Shown: piece after piece, positions 35,825 through 44,825 of the stretch | Position numbering within the stretch: position 1 is the first letter of the stretch | Layout: each line of letters opens with the position of its first letter | DNA from: Nevskia sp. | Lineage (GTDB): Bacteria; Pseudomonadota; Gammaproteobacteria; Nevskiales; Nevskiaceae | Assembly (NCBI GenBank): GCA_030694365.1 | Contig: JAUXYM010000015.1 | Span: 1-47,556 of the forward strand | DNA length: 47,556 nt | Direction of reading: 5' to 3' | Program-made: the position numbers and the translations under genes | Notes under the pieces: generated by a model | What the model saw: only the letters and a program-made list of their open reading frames with translations | Databases searched by the model: none | What the model was told of the DNA's origin: nothing

Positions 35825-37093
35825 ATGAAGATCCAGTCCGTCCGCGGCATGAACGATGTCCTGCCGGCCGATGCCTCGGCCTGGCAGCAGGTCCATGCCG
35901 TTGCTGCCCAGGTGTTCGCCGCCTACGGCTATGGCGAGCTGCGGCTGCCGGTGGTCGAGCGCACCGAGCTGTTCAAGCGGGCGGTCGGTGAAGTGACCGA
36001 TGTCGTCGAGAAAGAGATGTATTCGTTCGAGGATCGCGGCGGCGAGCGCCTGAGCCTGCGGCCCGAGCTGACCGCCGGCGTGATCCGCGCCGGCATCGAG
36101 CACGGCATCCTGTTCAATCAGCAGCAGCGCATCTGGTGCACCGGCCCGGTGTTCCGCTACGAGCGTCCGCAGGCCGGCCGTTATCGGCAGTTCCATCAGC
36201 TCGACGTCGAAGCCTTCGGCATCGCCACACCGGATGCCGATGTCGAGATCATCGCCATCGCCGCCCAGCTCTGGAAACGCCTCGGCATGAGCGGCTTCCA
36301 GTTGCAGATCAACACCCTCGGCACCTTGCCGTCGCGGGCGGCGCATCGCGCGGCCTTGATCGACTATCTGCTGCAGCACGAAGCCGCGCTCGATGAAGAC
36401 GCCAGGCACCGCCTGCACAGCAATCCGCTGCGAGTGCTCGATTCCAAGGTGCCGGCGACCCAGGCGATTGTCGAAGGCGCGCCGTCCTTGCTGGATTACC
36501 TCGACGAGGCCTCGATCGCCCACTTCGATGCCGTCAAGGCCGGGCTCGAAGCGCTCGGCATCGCCTACGTCATCAATCCGCGCCTGGTGCGCGGGCTCGA
36601 TTACTACACGCACACGGTGTTCGAGTGGGTCACCGACCAACTCGGTGCCCAGGGCACGGTCTGCGCCGGTGGCCGCTACGACGGTCTGGTCGAGCAATTG
36701 GGCGGCCCGAAGACCACCGGCGTCGGCTTCGGCCTCGGCATCGAGCGGCTGATCCTGCTGATGGCCGTGCAGCAGGTGCCGGTGGTCTCGAACCAGCCGC
36801 AGGTCTACATCTGCCGCTTCGGTGCCGAAGCCGAGCGAGCGGCGCTGCAGTTGTCGGAAACGCTGCGCGATCAGTTGCCCGATTTGCGCCTGGTGCTGAA
36901 CGCCGGCGGCGGCAGTCTCAAGTCCCAACTCAAGCGCGCCGATGGCTGCGGCGCGCGGCTGGCGCTGATCATTGGTGACGACGAAGCGGCTGCTGGTGCC
37001 GTTCAAGTAAAATCGCTGCGCGGGGAGGGCGAAGCCTTTACCTGTCCCCGAACGGAACTGGCTGCGGAACTCTCGCGCCGGCTCGCGCTCTGA
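35825..37093 (+). CDS. hisS: Histidyl-tRNA synthetase
   Basis: Class II synthetase that charges tRNA-His. The 422-residue protein starts MKIQSVRGMNDVLP at 35825, the usual N-terminus; an upstream start would add 10 unrelated residues. Motif 2 reads RIWCTGPVFRYERPQAGR-YRQFHQ, the histidine A motif is RGLDYYTHTVFEW, and the C-terminal anticodon domain starts near PQVYICRFGAEAERAA. It directly follows rodZ with a 65-base gap. Confidence 0.96.
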   Translation: MKIQSVRGMNDVLPADASAWQQVHAVAAQVFAAYGYGELRLPVVERTELFKRAVGEVTDVVEKEMYSFEDRGGERLSLRPELTAGVIRAGIEHGILFNQQQRIWCTGPVFRYERPQAGRYRQFHQLDVEAFGIATPDADVEIIAIAAQLWKRLGMSGFQLQINTLGTLPSRAAHRAALIDYLLQHEAALDEDARHRLHSNPLRVLDSKVPATQAIVEGAPSLLDYLDEASIAHFDAVKAGLEALGIAYVINPRLVRGLDYYTHTVFEWVTDQLGAQGTVCAGGRYDGLVEQLGGPKTTGVGFGLGIERLILLMAVQQVPVVSNQPQVYICRFGAEAERAALQLSETLRDQLPDLRLVLNAGGGSLKSQLKRADGCGARLALIIGDDEAAAGAVQVKSLRGEGEAFTCPRTELAAELSRRLAL

Positions 37094-37208
37094 AGCCGCG
37101 AGCCTCTTCTAAACACACACTTTTCCTCACCTGATTGGAAGCGCTTCGAAGCGATTCGAAGCCGATTCAGATCCGGCCCTGACGCAACGCTGACCCGAGA
37201 CTGCAACG

Positions 37209-37883
37209 ATGAGCACCCATTACGACGACGAAGCCCAAGTCGAAGACCTGCGCCGCTGGTGGAAGGACAACTGGTTGCCGCTGGCCGTCGGTCTGGGCCT
37301 GGGTTTCGCCGCGATCTTCGGCTGGGAGTACTACCGCACGCAGAAGAATCAGACGCGCGCCGAAGCTTCGCAGTTGTTCGAGGAACTGAAGACGGCGGTC
37401 AGCGGCAAGAAGTACGACGAAGCCGTGAAGATGGCCGATCGCCTGGCCAGCGATTTCGAGTCCACGCCGTACGCGGCGGCCGGCGCGATGAAACTGGCCC
37501 AGGCGGCCGTCGACGACAACAAGCTCGACGACGCCCGCATCCGTCTCGAATGGGCCTATGCCCACGCCGATGACGAAGCCCTGAAGCCGCTGATCCATCT
37601 GCGTCTGGCCCGCGTGCTCTGGCAGCAGGGCAAGGCACCGGACGCGCTGAAACTGCTCGACGCCAACATCGGTGGCGGGGCGGACAGCTACGCCGTGTTG
37701 TTCGACGAACTGCGTGGTGACATCAAGCTCGCCGAAGGCGATCGCGCGGCGGCACTGGCCGACTACACCAAGGCCCTGGGTGGGCTCGGCGGCGAGACCG
37801 CCGGCACACCGAATGCGCCGATCGCCGAATCGCTGCAGCACAAGATCGACGATCTGGCCGATGTCGCGGCGGTGAAATCGTGA
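37209..37883 (+). CDS. yfgM: SecYEG-associated TPR protein YfgM
   Basis: Inner-membrane protein with a periplasmic TPR domain that works with PpiD at the Sec translocon. The 224-residue protein reads EAQVEDLRRWWKDNWLPLAV, then one helix (PLAVGLGLGFAAIFGWEYY), then helical repeats. The WWKDN opening is diagnostic. It follows hisS, as in E. coli. The 115-base gap before it contains short repeats (CGCTTCGAAGC, CGATTCGAAGC). Its stop overlaps the bamB GTG. Confidence 0.9.
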   Translation: MSTHYDDEAQVEDLRRWWKDNWLPLAVGLGLGFAAIFGWEYYRTQKNQTRAEASQLFEELKTAVSGKKYDEAVKMADRLASDFESTPYAAAGAMKLAQAAVDDNKLDDARIRLEWAYAHADDEALKPLIHLRLARVLWQQGKAPDALKLLDANIGGGADSYAVLFDELRGDIKLAEGDRAAALADYTKALGGLGGETAGTPNAPIAESLQHKIDDLADVAAVKS

Positions 37884-39052
37884 AGCCCAATTTGGGCAAT
37901 GGCCTTCGCAATAGCCTGGGTCTGCTACTGATCGCGGCGTTGGCCGCGACCACCGCCTGTTCGTCGAAGCCGAAGCTGCGCGAGCCGGCCAAGCTGGTCG
38001 AGGTGAAGCCGGAGGTCAAGGTGCAGCAGGTCTGGTCGCGTTCAGCCGGCAACGGCGGCGGCGGCTTCTATTCCGGCCTGCGCCTGGCGCTCGAAGCCGA
38101 TGCCCTGTACGCCGCTTCGATCAACGGCGGCGTGTTCGCGCTCGATCCGAAAACCGGTGCCACCATCTGGCGCAGCGCCACCAAGTCACGGGTGATTTCC
38201 GGGCCGACGGTCGCCGCCGACCTGGTGTTCGTCGGCACGCTCGATGGCGACGTCATCGCTCTGAGGCGCGCCGATGGCAAGGAAGCCTGGCGTCATCGCC
38301 TGCTCAGCGAAGTGGTCGCCGCGCCGGTGGCGAGCGGCGACATCGTCGTCGTGCGCAGCGTCGACGGCCGCCAGTTCGGCCTGTCGGTCGCCGACGGCAG
38401 CCGGATCTGGAACTTCGATCGCGCCGAGCCGAATCTGACCCTGCGCGGTCTGTCCAAGCCCTTGATCCTCGGCAATCGCGTCTACATCGGTCTGGACAGC
38501 GGCAAGCTGGTGGCGCTGAACCTTGCCGATGGCGTGCCGGCCTGGGAGCAGAACCTGTCGGTGCCGACCGGCCGCTCCGAGCTGGAGCGCCTGACCGATG
38601 TCGATGCCGATCTGCTCGCCGCCGACAACGGCATCTATGCGGTCAGCTACGGCAACGACATCGCGCTGATCGATCCGGTGGCCGGCGAAAGCCGCTGGCG
38701 CCGCAGCATCAAGAGCTACACCGGCATGAGCGCCGACGATGCCCATCTGTATGTCACCGACAATGATGGCCTGCTGTGGTCGCTGGATGCCGATACCGGT
38801 GCGGTGAACTGGAAGCAGGAGTCGCTGAAATTCCGCCGCCTGTCGCCGCCCGCAGTGTTCGGCAAGTACATCGTCGCCGGCGACTACAAGGGCTACTTTC
38901 ACTGGTTCGACTCGGGCGATGGCCACGAAGTCGCGCGGACCAATGTCGGCGGCGATGCGGTGATTGCGTCACCGGTCAGCGATGGCGAGCGCCTGTATGT
39001 GCTCAACGTCTCAGGCGATATCGCCGCCTACCAGATCGCTCCCGCGAAGTAG
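37880..39052 (+). CDS. bamB: Outer-membrane assembly lipoprotein BamB
   Basis: Subunit of the BAM complex that folds outer-membrane beta-barrels. The 390-residue protein starts at a GTG that overlaps yfgM (GTGA). It has the lipoprotein signal LLIAALAATTACSS and an eight-blade PQQ-type propeller: FALDPKTGATIW, VIALRRADGKEAWRH, ALNLADGVPAWEQ, ALIDPVAGESRWRR, WSLDADTGAVNWKQ. A terminator-like hairpin follows at 39139. Confidence 0.95.
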   Translation: MKPNLGNGLRNSLGLLLIAALAATTACSSKPKLREPAKLVEVKPEVKVQQVWSRSAGNGGGGFYSGLRLALEADALYAASINGGVFALDPKTGATIWRSATKSRVISGPTVAADLVFVGTLDGDVIALRRADGKEAWRHRLLSEVVAAPVASGDIVVVRSVDGRQFGLSVADGSRIWNFDRAEPNLTLRGLSKPLILGNRVYIGLDSGKLVALNLADGVPAWEQNLSVPTGRSELERLTDVDADLLAADNGIYAVSYGNDIALIDPVAGESRWRRSIKSYTGMSADDAHLYVTDNDGLLWSLDADTGAVNWKQESLKFRRLSPPAVFGKYIVAGDYKGYFHWFDSGDGHEVARTNVGGDAVIASPVSDGERLYVLNVSGDIAAYQIAPAK

Positions 39053-39138
39053 GCAGCTCACAAGTGGCGAGGCCGAGCCGGGAATTCCGGTTCGGTCGAA
39101 GCCAGGTCCGATGCCCTGTGCATCGGGCCGCAGTTCAC

Positions 39139-39172
39139 GCCCCGGACGCGTCTGTCGCGCGCCGGGGCTTTT
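39139..39172 (+). terminator. Rho-independent terminator after bamB
   Basis: GCCCCGG and CCGGGGC form the stem around a 16-base loop, followed by TTTT. It lies 87 bases after the bamB stop and 65 before der, so der probably has its own promoter. Confidence 0.65.
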
Positions 39173-39236
39173 GTCGTCATGGTGGTGCCCGCGTAGGCTG
39201 GCAGCCACCACCACGTTTTCCAGATGGTCGTGAATC

Positions 39237-40703
39237 ATGAGCAGCATCCCTGAAGTGCCCCCCGCCGCATCCCCCGAAGCTGCCTCACCCGAGGCTGAGA
39301 CCGCGAAGATGCTGCCGGTCATCGCCCTCGTCGGCCGTCCGAACGTCGGCAAGTCGACCCTGTTCAATCGCTTCACCAATAGCCGCGACGCCCTGGTCGC
39401 CGATTACGCCGGCCTGACCCGCGATCGCCAGTACGGTCAGGGCACGTTCGAGCGCAAGCGCTTCATCGTCGTCGATACCGGCGGCCTGATGCCGGAATCC
39501 GCCGATGCCCTGGCCCTGCTCGCCGAACAGCAGGCGCGGATCGCCATCGAGGACGCCGACACCGTGCTGTTCCTGGTCGATGCCAAGGCCGGCCTGATGG
39601 CCTCGGATATCGAGATCGCCAATGTGCTGCGCAAGCTCGGCAAGCCGGTACGGTTGCTGGCCAACAAGTCGGAAGGCATGACCAAGATGCTGGTCGCCGA
39701 CTTCTACAAGCTGGGTCTGGGCGAACCGACGGTGATCTCCGCCGAGTTCGGCGACGGCATCGGCGGCCTGCTGCGCGATCTGCTGGCCGGTGCCCCGGTG
39801 AACACCGAGGAGCCGGAGTGGGACGACGGCACCATCCGCGTGGCGATCGTCGGCCGACCGAACGCCGGCAAGTCGACCCTGGTCAATCGCCTGATCGGCG
39901 AAGACCGCGTGCTGTCATCCGAGCAGCCGGGCACCACCCGCGATTCGATCAGCGTGCCGTTCGAATGGGGCGGCCGCAAGTTCGAGTTGATCGATACCGC
40001 CGGCGTTCGTCGCAAGTCCCGGGTCACCGAAGTGATCGAAAAGTTTTCGATCGTCAAGACCTTGCAGGCCATCGACCGCGCTCATGTGGTGATCTCGATG
40101 GTCGACGCCCAGGACGAGATCGGCACCCACGATGCGCGGATCATGGGCCTGGTCGCCCATCACGGCCGGGCGATGGTGCTGGCGGTCAACAAGTGGGACG
40201 GCCTGGACATGGACAAGCGCAAGTGGGTGCGCGACATGGTCGATTTCAAGCTGCCGTTCCTCGACTACGTGCCGGTCGATTTCGTCTCGGCACTGCACGG
40301 TTCGGGCCTGCGCGAGCTGATGGAACACGTGGTCGCCGGCTATGAAGCGACGACCCGCGAAATGGCCACGCCGGAACTCAATCGCGTGCTGATCGCCGCC
40401 GTCGAAAAGCACGCGCCGCACGCCATCCTGGGTCGCCGCATCAAGCTCCGCTACTGCCACCAGAGCGGCCGCAACCCGCCGGCGATCATGATTCACGGCA
40501 ACCAGACCGACAAACTCAAGGACAGCTACATCAGCTACCTGGCGAACACCTTCCGCGACGCCTTCAAGCTGCAGGGCGTGCCGCTGAAACTCGAGTTCAA
40601 GACCGGCGACAACCCGTTCAAGCACAAGAAGAGCGACCTGTCGCCGGCGATGCAGATGAAGGCCAAGCGCCTGGCGGCGCAGTCGGCGCGGACCAAGAAG
40701 TAA
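39237..40703 (+). CDS. der: GTPase Der (EngA), ribosome assembly
   Basis: Essential double-GTPase that acts in 50S subunit assembly. The 488-residue protein has two G domains: GRPNVGKSTLFNR with DTGGLMPES in the first, and GRPNAGKSTLVNR with DTAGVRRKS and NKWDGLD in the second. A C-terminal KH-like domain follows (LGRRIKLRYCHQSGRNPPAI). An N-terminal extension of ~25 Pro/Ala/Glu-rich residues is present. It ends the yfgM-bamB-der group. Confidence 0.96.
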   Translation: MSSIPEVPPAASPEAASPEAETAKMLPVIALVGRPNVGKSTLFNRFTNSRDALVADYAGLTRDRQYGQGTFERKRFIVVDTGGLMPESADALALLAEQQARIAIEDADTVLFLVDAKAGLMASDIEIANVLRKLGKPVRLLANKSEGMTKMLVADFYKLGLGEPTVISAEFGDGIGGLLRDLLAGAPVNTEEPEWDDGTIRVAIVGRPNAGKSTLVNRLIGEDRVLSSEQPGTTRDSISVPFEWGGRKFELIDTAGVRRKSRVTEVIEKFSIVKTLQAIDRAHVVISMVDAQDEIGTHDARIMGLVAHHGRAMVLAVNKWDGLDMDKRKWVRDMVDFKLPFLDYVPVDFVSALHGSGLRELMEHVVAGYEATTREMATPELNRVLIAAVEKHAPHAILGRRIKLRYCHQSGRNPPAIMIHGNQTDKLKDSYISYLANTFRDAFKLQGVPLKLEFKTGDNPFKHKKSDLSPAMQMKAKRLAAQSARTKK

Positions 40704-40733
40704 GTCCTGACTTCGGGAACGAAAATGGCACCC

Positions 40734-40833
40734 GTCTTCGTCATTCCCGCGAAGGCGGGAATCCAGTTTTCTGCTTCCAGCGGTGCGTGGGTGCCGCAAC
40801 TGGATTCCCGCCTGCGCGGGAATGACGGTCTTC
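40734..40833. repeat. Inverted pair of ATTCCCGCG-type repeats
   Basis: GTCATTCCCGCGAAGGCGGG and its inverted partner (CCCGCCTGCGCGGGAATGAC) face each other across about 40 bases, each with CCAGTT/AACTGG at its inner edge. The unit is the intact relative of the element at 28761. This type of repeat is widespread in proteobacterial intergenic DNA. Confidence 0.8.
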
Positions 40834-40846
40834 GAAGCGGGGCACC

Positions 40847-42040
40847 ATGAACCGTCGCCGCCTCGCCGTGACCCTTGCGGGTATCGCGGCCTTCATCAAC
40901 CTCTACGCGCCGCAGTCGCTGCTGCCGCTGCTGCGCGACTGGATTGGCAATGATGCCGCGCGCGCCGGCCTGATCGTCTCGGCCGGCACTTTCGGTGTCG
41001 CGCTTGCCGCGCCGTTTGCCGGCTTGCTGGCCGATCGTTTCGGACGGCGTCGGGTGATCGTCATCGCAGCGTTCCTGGCGGTGGTTCCCGGCCTGCTCGC
41101 CGGCCTGGCACCGACGCCGGAAGCGCTGATGCTGATCCGCCTCGCCCAGGGCCTGTGCCTGCCGGGCATCTTCGCGGTGACCGTCGCCTACATCGCCGAG
41201 GAATGGCCGGCGGCGGAGGCGAGGGCGGTCACTGCGGTCTACGTCGCCGGTACCATCGCCGGTGGCTTCTGCGGCCGGCTGCTGTCCGGTGTGGTTGGCG
41301 AATTCGCCGGCTGGCGCTGGGCGTTCGCCTCGCTGGCGCTGCTGCAACTGGCGCTCGCGCTGCTGATCCGCGCCTGGCTGCCGCCGGGTCGCGATCTGCC
41401 GAAGCTCCGGGGCACACCGCGCACGCCGCTGCTGCCCCTGCTGCTGCGCCCAGGCTTGCGCGGTGCCTACGCGACCGGCTTCCTGATGCTGTTCGCGCTG
41501 GTCGGCGGCTTCACCTACATGACCCTGCATCTGTCGCAGCCGCCGTATTCGCTGGGGCCGGCGGCGCTGTCGACGATCTTCGTCGTCTATCTCGCCGGCA
41601 TCGTCATCACGCCGTATTCGGGCCGGCTGTTGAACGCCTATGGCCACGCGAAAGTGCTGGTGATGGCCTGGGCACTCGGGCTGGCCGGGCTGCTGCTGAC
41701 CCTGTTCGCGTCGCTGCCGGCGATCGGCTTCGGCCTGTGCCTGTTCTCGCTCGGCCTGTTCATCGTCCAGACCGCGACCACCAGCTTCGTCAGCGAAGCG
41801 GCCGGGCCGGAGCGTGGCCCGGTGGTAGGCCTGTACGTGACCTGCTACTACCTCGGCGGCAGCATGGGCGGCGTGCTGCCGGCGGTGGTCTGGCACTGGG
41901 CCGGCTGGCCCGGTGTGGTCGGGCTGATGTGCTACGCGGGCGGCATCGCGGCGCTGTTCGGCTGGCGCAGCTTCCGGTTTCCGAAGAACGAGCCGCACCC
42001 GGTTGAGGATGCCTTGCCGGAGATTGGTGGCGAGGCTTGA
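40847..42040 (+). CDS. MFS transporter (drug/arabinose-efflux type)
   Basis: This 397-residue protein has twelve membrane helices. The family loop between helices 2 and 3 reads GLLADRFGRRRVIV, and the helix-5 motif is in VAGTIAGGFCGRLLSGVVG. The second-half loop has GRLLNAYGHAKVLV. It resembles YnfM-like single-component exporters, but the substrate is unknown. The start is preceded by a repeat; no ribosome-binding site is obvious. Confidence 0.88.
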   Translation: MNRRRLAVTLAGIAAFINLYAPQSLLPLLRDWIGNDAARAGLIVSAGTFGVALAAPFAGLLADRFGRRRVIVIAAFLAVVPGLLAGLAPTPEALMLIRLAQGLCLPGIFAVTVAYIAEEWPAAEARAVTAVYVAGTIAGGFCGRLLSGVVGEFAGWRWAFASLALLQLALALLIRAWLPPGRDLPKLRGTPRTPLLPLLLRPGLRGAYATGFLMLFALVGGFTYMTLHLSQPPYSLGPAALSTIFVVYLAGIVITPYSGRLLNAYGHAKVLVMAWALGLAGLLLTLFASLPAIGFGLCLFSLGLFIVQTATTSFVSEAAGPERGPVVGLYVTCYYLGGSMGGVLPAVVWHWAGWPGVVGLMCYAGGIAALFGWRSFRFPKNEPHPVEDALPEIGGEA

Positions 42041-42062
42041 GTCGCGGAAACCGCGAAAAGCC

Positions 42063-42152
42063 CCGTAGGGTGGGCAAGTTTCACCTGCCCACCGATTCGC
42101 GGTCGCCAGCCCCGGCGCACGCGTGGGCAGATAAAGCCTGCCCACCCTACGG
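42063..42152. repeat. Inverted pair of GTAGGGTGGGCA REP sequences
   Basis: CCGTAGGGTGGGCA at 42063 and TGCCCACCCTACGG ending at 42152 are exact inverted copies. Each has an inner partner (CACCTGCCCACC, GTGGGCAGATAA). The GTAG tip matches the pair at 7248. Confidence 0.78.
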
Positions 42153-42158
42153 ATCTGT

Positions 42159-42183
42159 TCTCCGCGTCTTGGCGTCTTTGCGT
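42159..42183. repeat. Octamer array (minus strand ACGCAAAG-ACGCCAAG-ACGCGGAG)
   Basis: Three consecutive 8-base units directly after the REP pair, on the minus strand. This sequence is a frequent dispersed motif in proteobacterial intergenic regions. Confidence 0.55.
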
Positions 42184-42211
42184 GAGACCCGCTGTTTTTG
42201 CGTCCATCGTC

Positions 42212-42701
42212 TCAGCGCCCGACGAGGCTGCGCGCAATCACTTCCTTCATGATTTCGCTGCTGCCGCCGTAGATGCGCTGGATACGGGCGTCGACCCAGT
42301 AGCGGCTGATCGGGTACTCGACCATGTAGCCGTAGCCGCCGAACAGCTGCAGACAGGTGTCGGTGACTCGCCTTCCATCTCGGTGCTGGCCAGCTTGACC
42401 ATCGCTGCGGTCGGCACGTCGAACTGGCCGCGTGCGTATTGGGCGCTGCACTTTTCGACGAAAGCGCGGTGTACTTCGATGTCGGTCTTGACCTTGGCCA
42501 GTTCGAAGCGGGTGTGACGCAGAGCAGGCCGTTGGCACCCATTGCCAGGTACAGCTGGTTCGGGAACTTGCCGGCCTTTTCCCAGCTTTCGTAATGCGGC
42601 TCGACGTGCTCGGCCAGAAAGCGGATGACGTTGTCGCCGAACAGTTCGAGTTCGGCGGCGTCGACGGCGGGCACGGTGGAGGCAGGCAGAGGAGCGTTCA
42701 T
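42212..42701 (-). pseudogene. Decayed acyl-CoA dehydrogenase (internally deleted, frameshifted)
   Basis: Three reading frames must be joined. The N-terminus (from ATG 42701) reads FLAEHVEPHYESWEKAGKFP to GANGLLCVT. It then changes frame and jumps to ELAKVKTDIEVHRAFVEKC, then AAMVKLASTEMEG, and a second frame change leads to LQLFGGYGYMVEYPISRYW and IYGGSSEIMKEVIARSLVGR-stop. The ~180 residues normally between the first two parts, including the flavin-contacting middle domain, are missing. The sequence is of the long-chain AcdA type, not the DmdC type of its neighbour. Confidence 0.88.
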
Positions 42702-42871
42702 CGGGGTTTTCCGGGGGTACAAGTGTTGACGCGAAGGACAGCCCCGCGCTGTGGCAAAAACAGCAGCGGAGCAGCCCGCGCAAGCCTCCGATCAGGCCGC
42801 TGCACCTTGCCGCATCGGGCGGGTTGGCATAGCGTCCGCTCGGGCCGATCCTGCCCTCGGAAACCGCTGCC

Positions 42872-44689
42872 ATGTCCCCGCTGATCAATCGCCGCGATCT
42901 CGACTTCATGCTCTACGAGCTGCTCGATGTCGAGGCGCTGTGCCGCCGGCCCCGCTACGCGATGCACGGCCGCGACAGCTTCGAAGCGGTGATCGACGCG
43001 GCGCATCGCCTGGCCGTCGAGCAGTTCCTGCCGCATGCCGCCAAGGCCGATGCCCAGGAGCCGACATTCGATGGCCAGACGGTGAGCATGATTCCCGAGG
43101 TCAAGACCGCGCTCGCGGCCTATGTCGACGGCGGCTTTCTCAGTGCTTCGTTCGATGTCGAACTCGGCGGCCTGCAGTTGCCGTACACCATCGCTTCGGC
43201 GGTCAACGGCCTGTTCGTCGGTGCCAACTGCGGCACCGCCGCCTATCCGTTCCTGACCTCGGCGGCCGCCAATCTGCTGCGCGTACAGGGTTCGCCGGAG
43301 CAGAAAGTGCGCTATCTGCAGCCGATGCTGGCCGGTCGCTACTTCGGCACCATGTGTCTGTCCGAGCCGCAGGCCGGCTCCTCGCTCGCCGATATCCGCA
43401 GCCGCGCCACGCCGGAAGCGGACGGCCGCTACCGCATCAGCGGCAACAAGATGTGGATCAGCGGTGGCGAGCACGAACTGGCCGACAACATTGTTCACCT
43501 GCTGCTGGCGCGGATCGACGGCGCGCCGGCCGGCACCAGGGGCATCTCGCTGTTCATCGTGCCCAAGTACCGGCTTGATGCGGCCGGCAATCCCGGGCCG
43601 CGCAACGGCGTGCGACTGGCCGGCCTGAACCACAAGATGGGCTATCGTGGCACCACCAATTGCGCGCTGAACTTCGGCGAGTCTGTCGGTGGTGAGGACG
43701 GCGAGCCCTGCTACGGCGAGCTGGTCGGCCGTGCCAACGAAGGCCTGGCCGGCATGTTCCAGATGATGAACGAAGCGCGCATCGGCGTTGGTCTGGGCGC
43801 GACGATGCTCGGCTACGCCGGCTATCGCTACTCGCTGGATTACGCCAGGACCCGGCTGCAGGGTCGGCTGGCCTCGAACCGCGATCCGGCCTCGAAGCCA
43901 GTGGCGATCATCGAGCACAGCGATGTGCGGCGGATGCTGCTGGCGCAGAAGGCTTACGTCGAGGGCGGGTTGGCGCTCGGGCTGTACTGCGCGAGCCTGG
44001 TCGACGAGCTGGCCACCGCCGAGACCGCCGAAGCGGGTGCCGAAGCCGGGCTGCTGCTGGACATCCTGACGCCGGTCGCCAAGGCCTGGCCGTCCGAGTG
44101 GTGTCTGGAAGCGAACAAGCTGGCGATCCAGGTGCTCGGCGGCTACGGCTACACGCGCGACTATCCGGTCGAACGCCTGTATCGCGACAACCGCCTGAAC
44201 CCGATCCACGAAGGCACCAACGGCATCCAGGCGCTCGATCTGCTCGGCCGCAAGGCGCTGCTGAACAAGGGGGCAGCGCTGAAGCTGCTGCTGTCGAGGA
44301 TCGCGGCAACGGCGCAGGCCGCTGGCGGGATCGCGTCGCTGGCCGAGCATGCCCGGGCGCTGGCCGCTGCGGTGACCCGCATCGCTGCCACCACGGAGCG
44401 GCTGGCGGCCGTCGGCCAAGGCGGCGAAACCGAGCGGTTCCTCGCCAATGCCAGCCACTATCTCGACCTGGTCGGCCACACGGTCATCGCCTGGTTGTGG
44501 CTGCGTCAGGCCTGCGTGGCCGAGGGCGCAATGGCCTTGGCTTCGGGGGCGGATGCCGCGTTCTACGCCGGCAAGTTGCACACCTGCCGCTGGTTCTTCC
44601 GCCACGAACTGCCGAAGACCCTGACCCAGGCGGCGCTGCTTGACAGCCTTGATGACACCGTGCTGACCATGGATCTGGCAGGGTTCTAG
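42872..44689 (+). CDS. Acyl-CoA dehydrogenase, large DmdC-like type
   Basis: This 605-residue flavoprotein has the layout of the paralogue at 12981-14726: MCLSEPQAGSSLADIRSRAT, MWISGGEHELADNIVH, LNHKMGYRGTTNCAL, VLGGYGYTRDYPVERLYRDN, and the catalytic-glutamate block HEGTNGIQALDLLGRKALL. A C-terminal helical domain of ~120 residues follows. It is divergent from the decayed acyl-CoA dehydrogenase. The substrate is unknown. The gap 44690-44825 holds no gene. Confidence 0.88.
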   Translation: MSPLINRRDLDFMLYELLDVEALCRRPRYAMHGRDSFEAVIDAAHRLAVEQFLPHAAKADAQEPTFDGQTVSMIPEVKTALAAYVDGGFLSASFDVELGGLQLPYTIASAVNGLFVGANCGTAAYPFLTSAAANLLRVQGSPEQKVRYLQPMLAGRYFGTMCLSEPQAGSSLADIRSRATPEADGRYRISGNKMWISGGEHELADNIVHLLLARIDGAPAGTRGISLFIVPKYRLDAAGNPGPRNGVRLAGLNHKMGYRGTTNCALNFGESVGGEDGEPCYGELVGRANEGLAGMFQMMNEARIGVGLGATMLGYAGYRYSLDYARTRLQGRLASNRDPASKPVAIIEHSDVRRMLLAQKAYVEGGLALGLYCASLVDELATAETAEAGAEAGLLLDILTPVAKAWPSEWCLEANKLAIQVLGGYGYTRDYPVERLYRDNRLNPIHEGTNGIQALDLLGRKALLNKGAALKLLLSRIAATAQAAGGIASLAEHARALAAAVTRIAATTERLAAVGQGGETERFLANASHYLDLVGHTVIAWLWLRQACVAEGAMALASGADAAFYAGKLHTCRWFFRHELPKTLTQAALLDSLDDTVLTMDLAGF

Positions 44690-44825
44690 CTTCGTAGATC
44701 GGGAACTGGCTGCAGAAGATCGAGAAAATGCAACTGTTTGCTGGCGTCGCTCCAGTGGACGGGCTTAAATGCCTTGAGCACGAGGCGACCCTGTCGCCCG
44801 CAACCCGGACGTCGTCGCCGCATTT

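Noticed and set aside
42212..42701. Programmed frameshifting in the acyl-CoA dehydrogenase
   Set aside because: About 180 residues including the flavin-contacting middle are deleted and two frame changes are needed, which points to decay.
42698..44605. A 635-codon minus-strand open frame
   Set aside because: It is the reverse of the acyl-CoA dehydrogenase at 42872.
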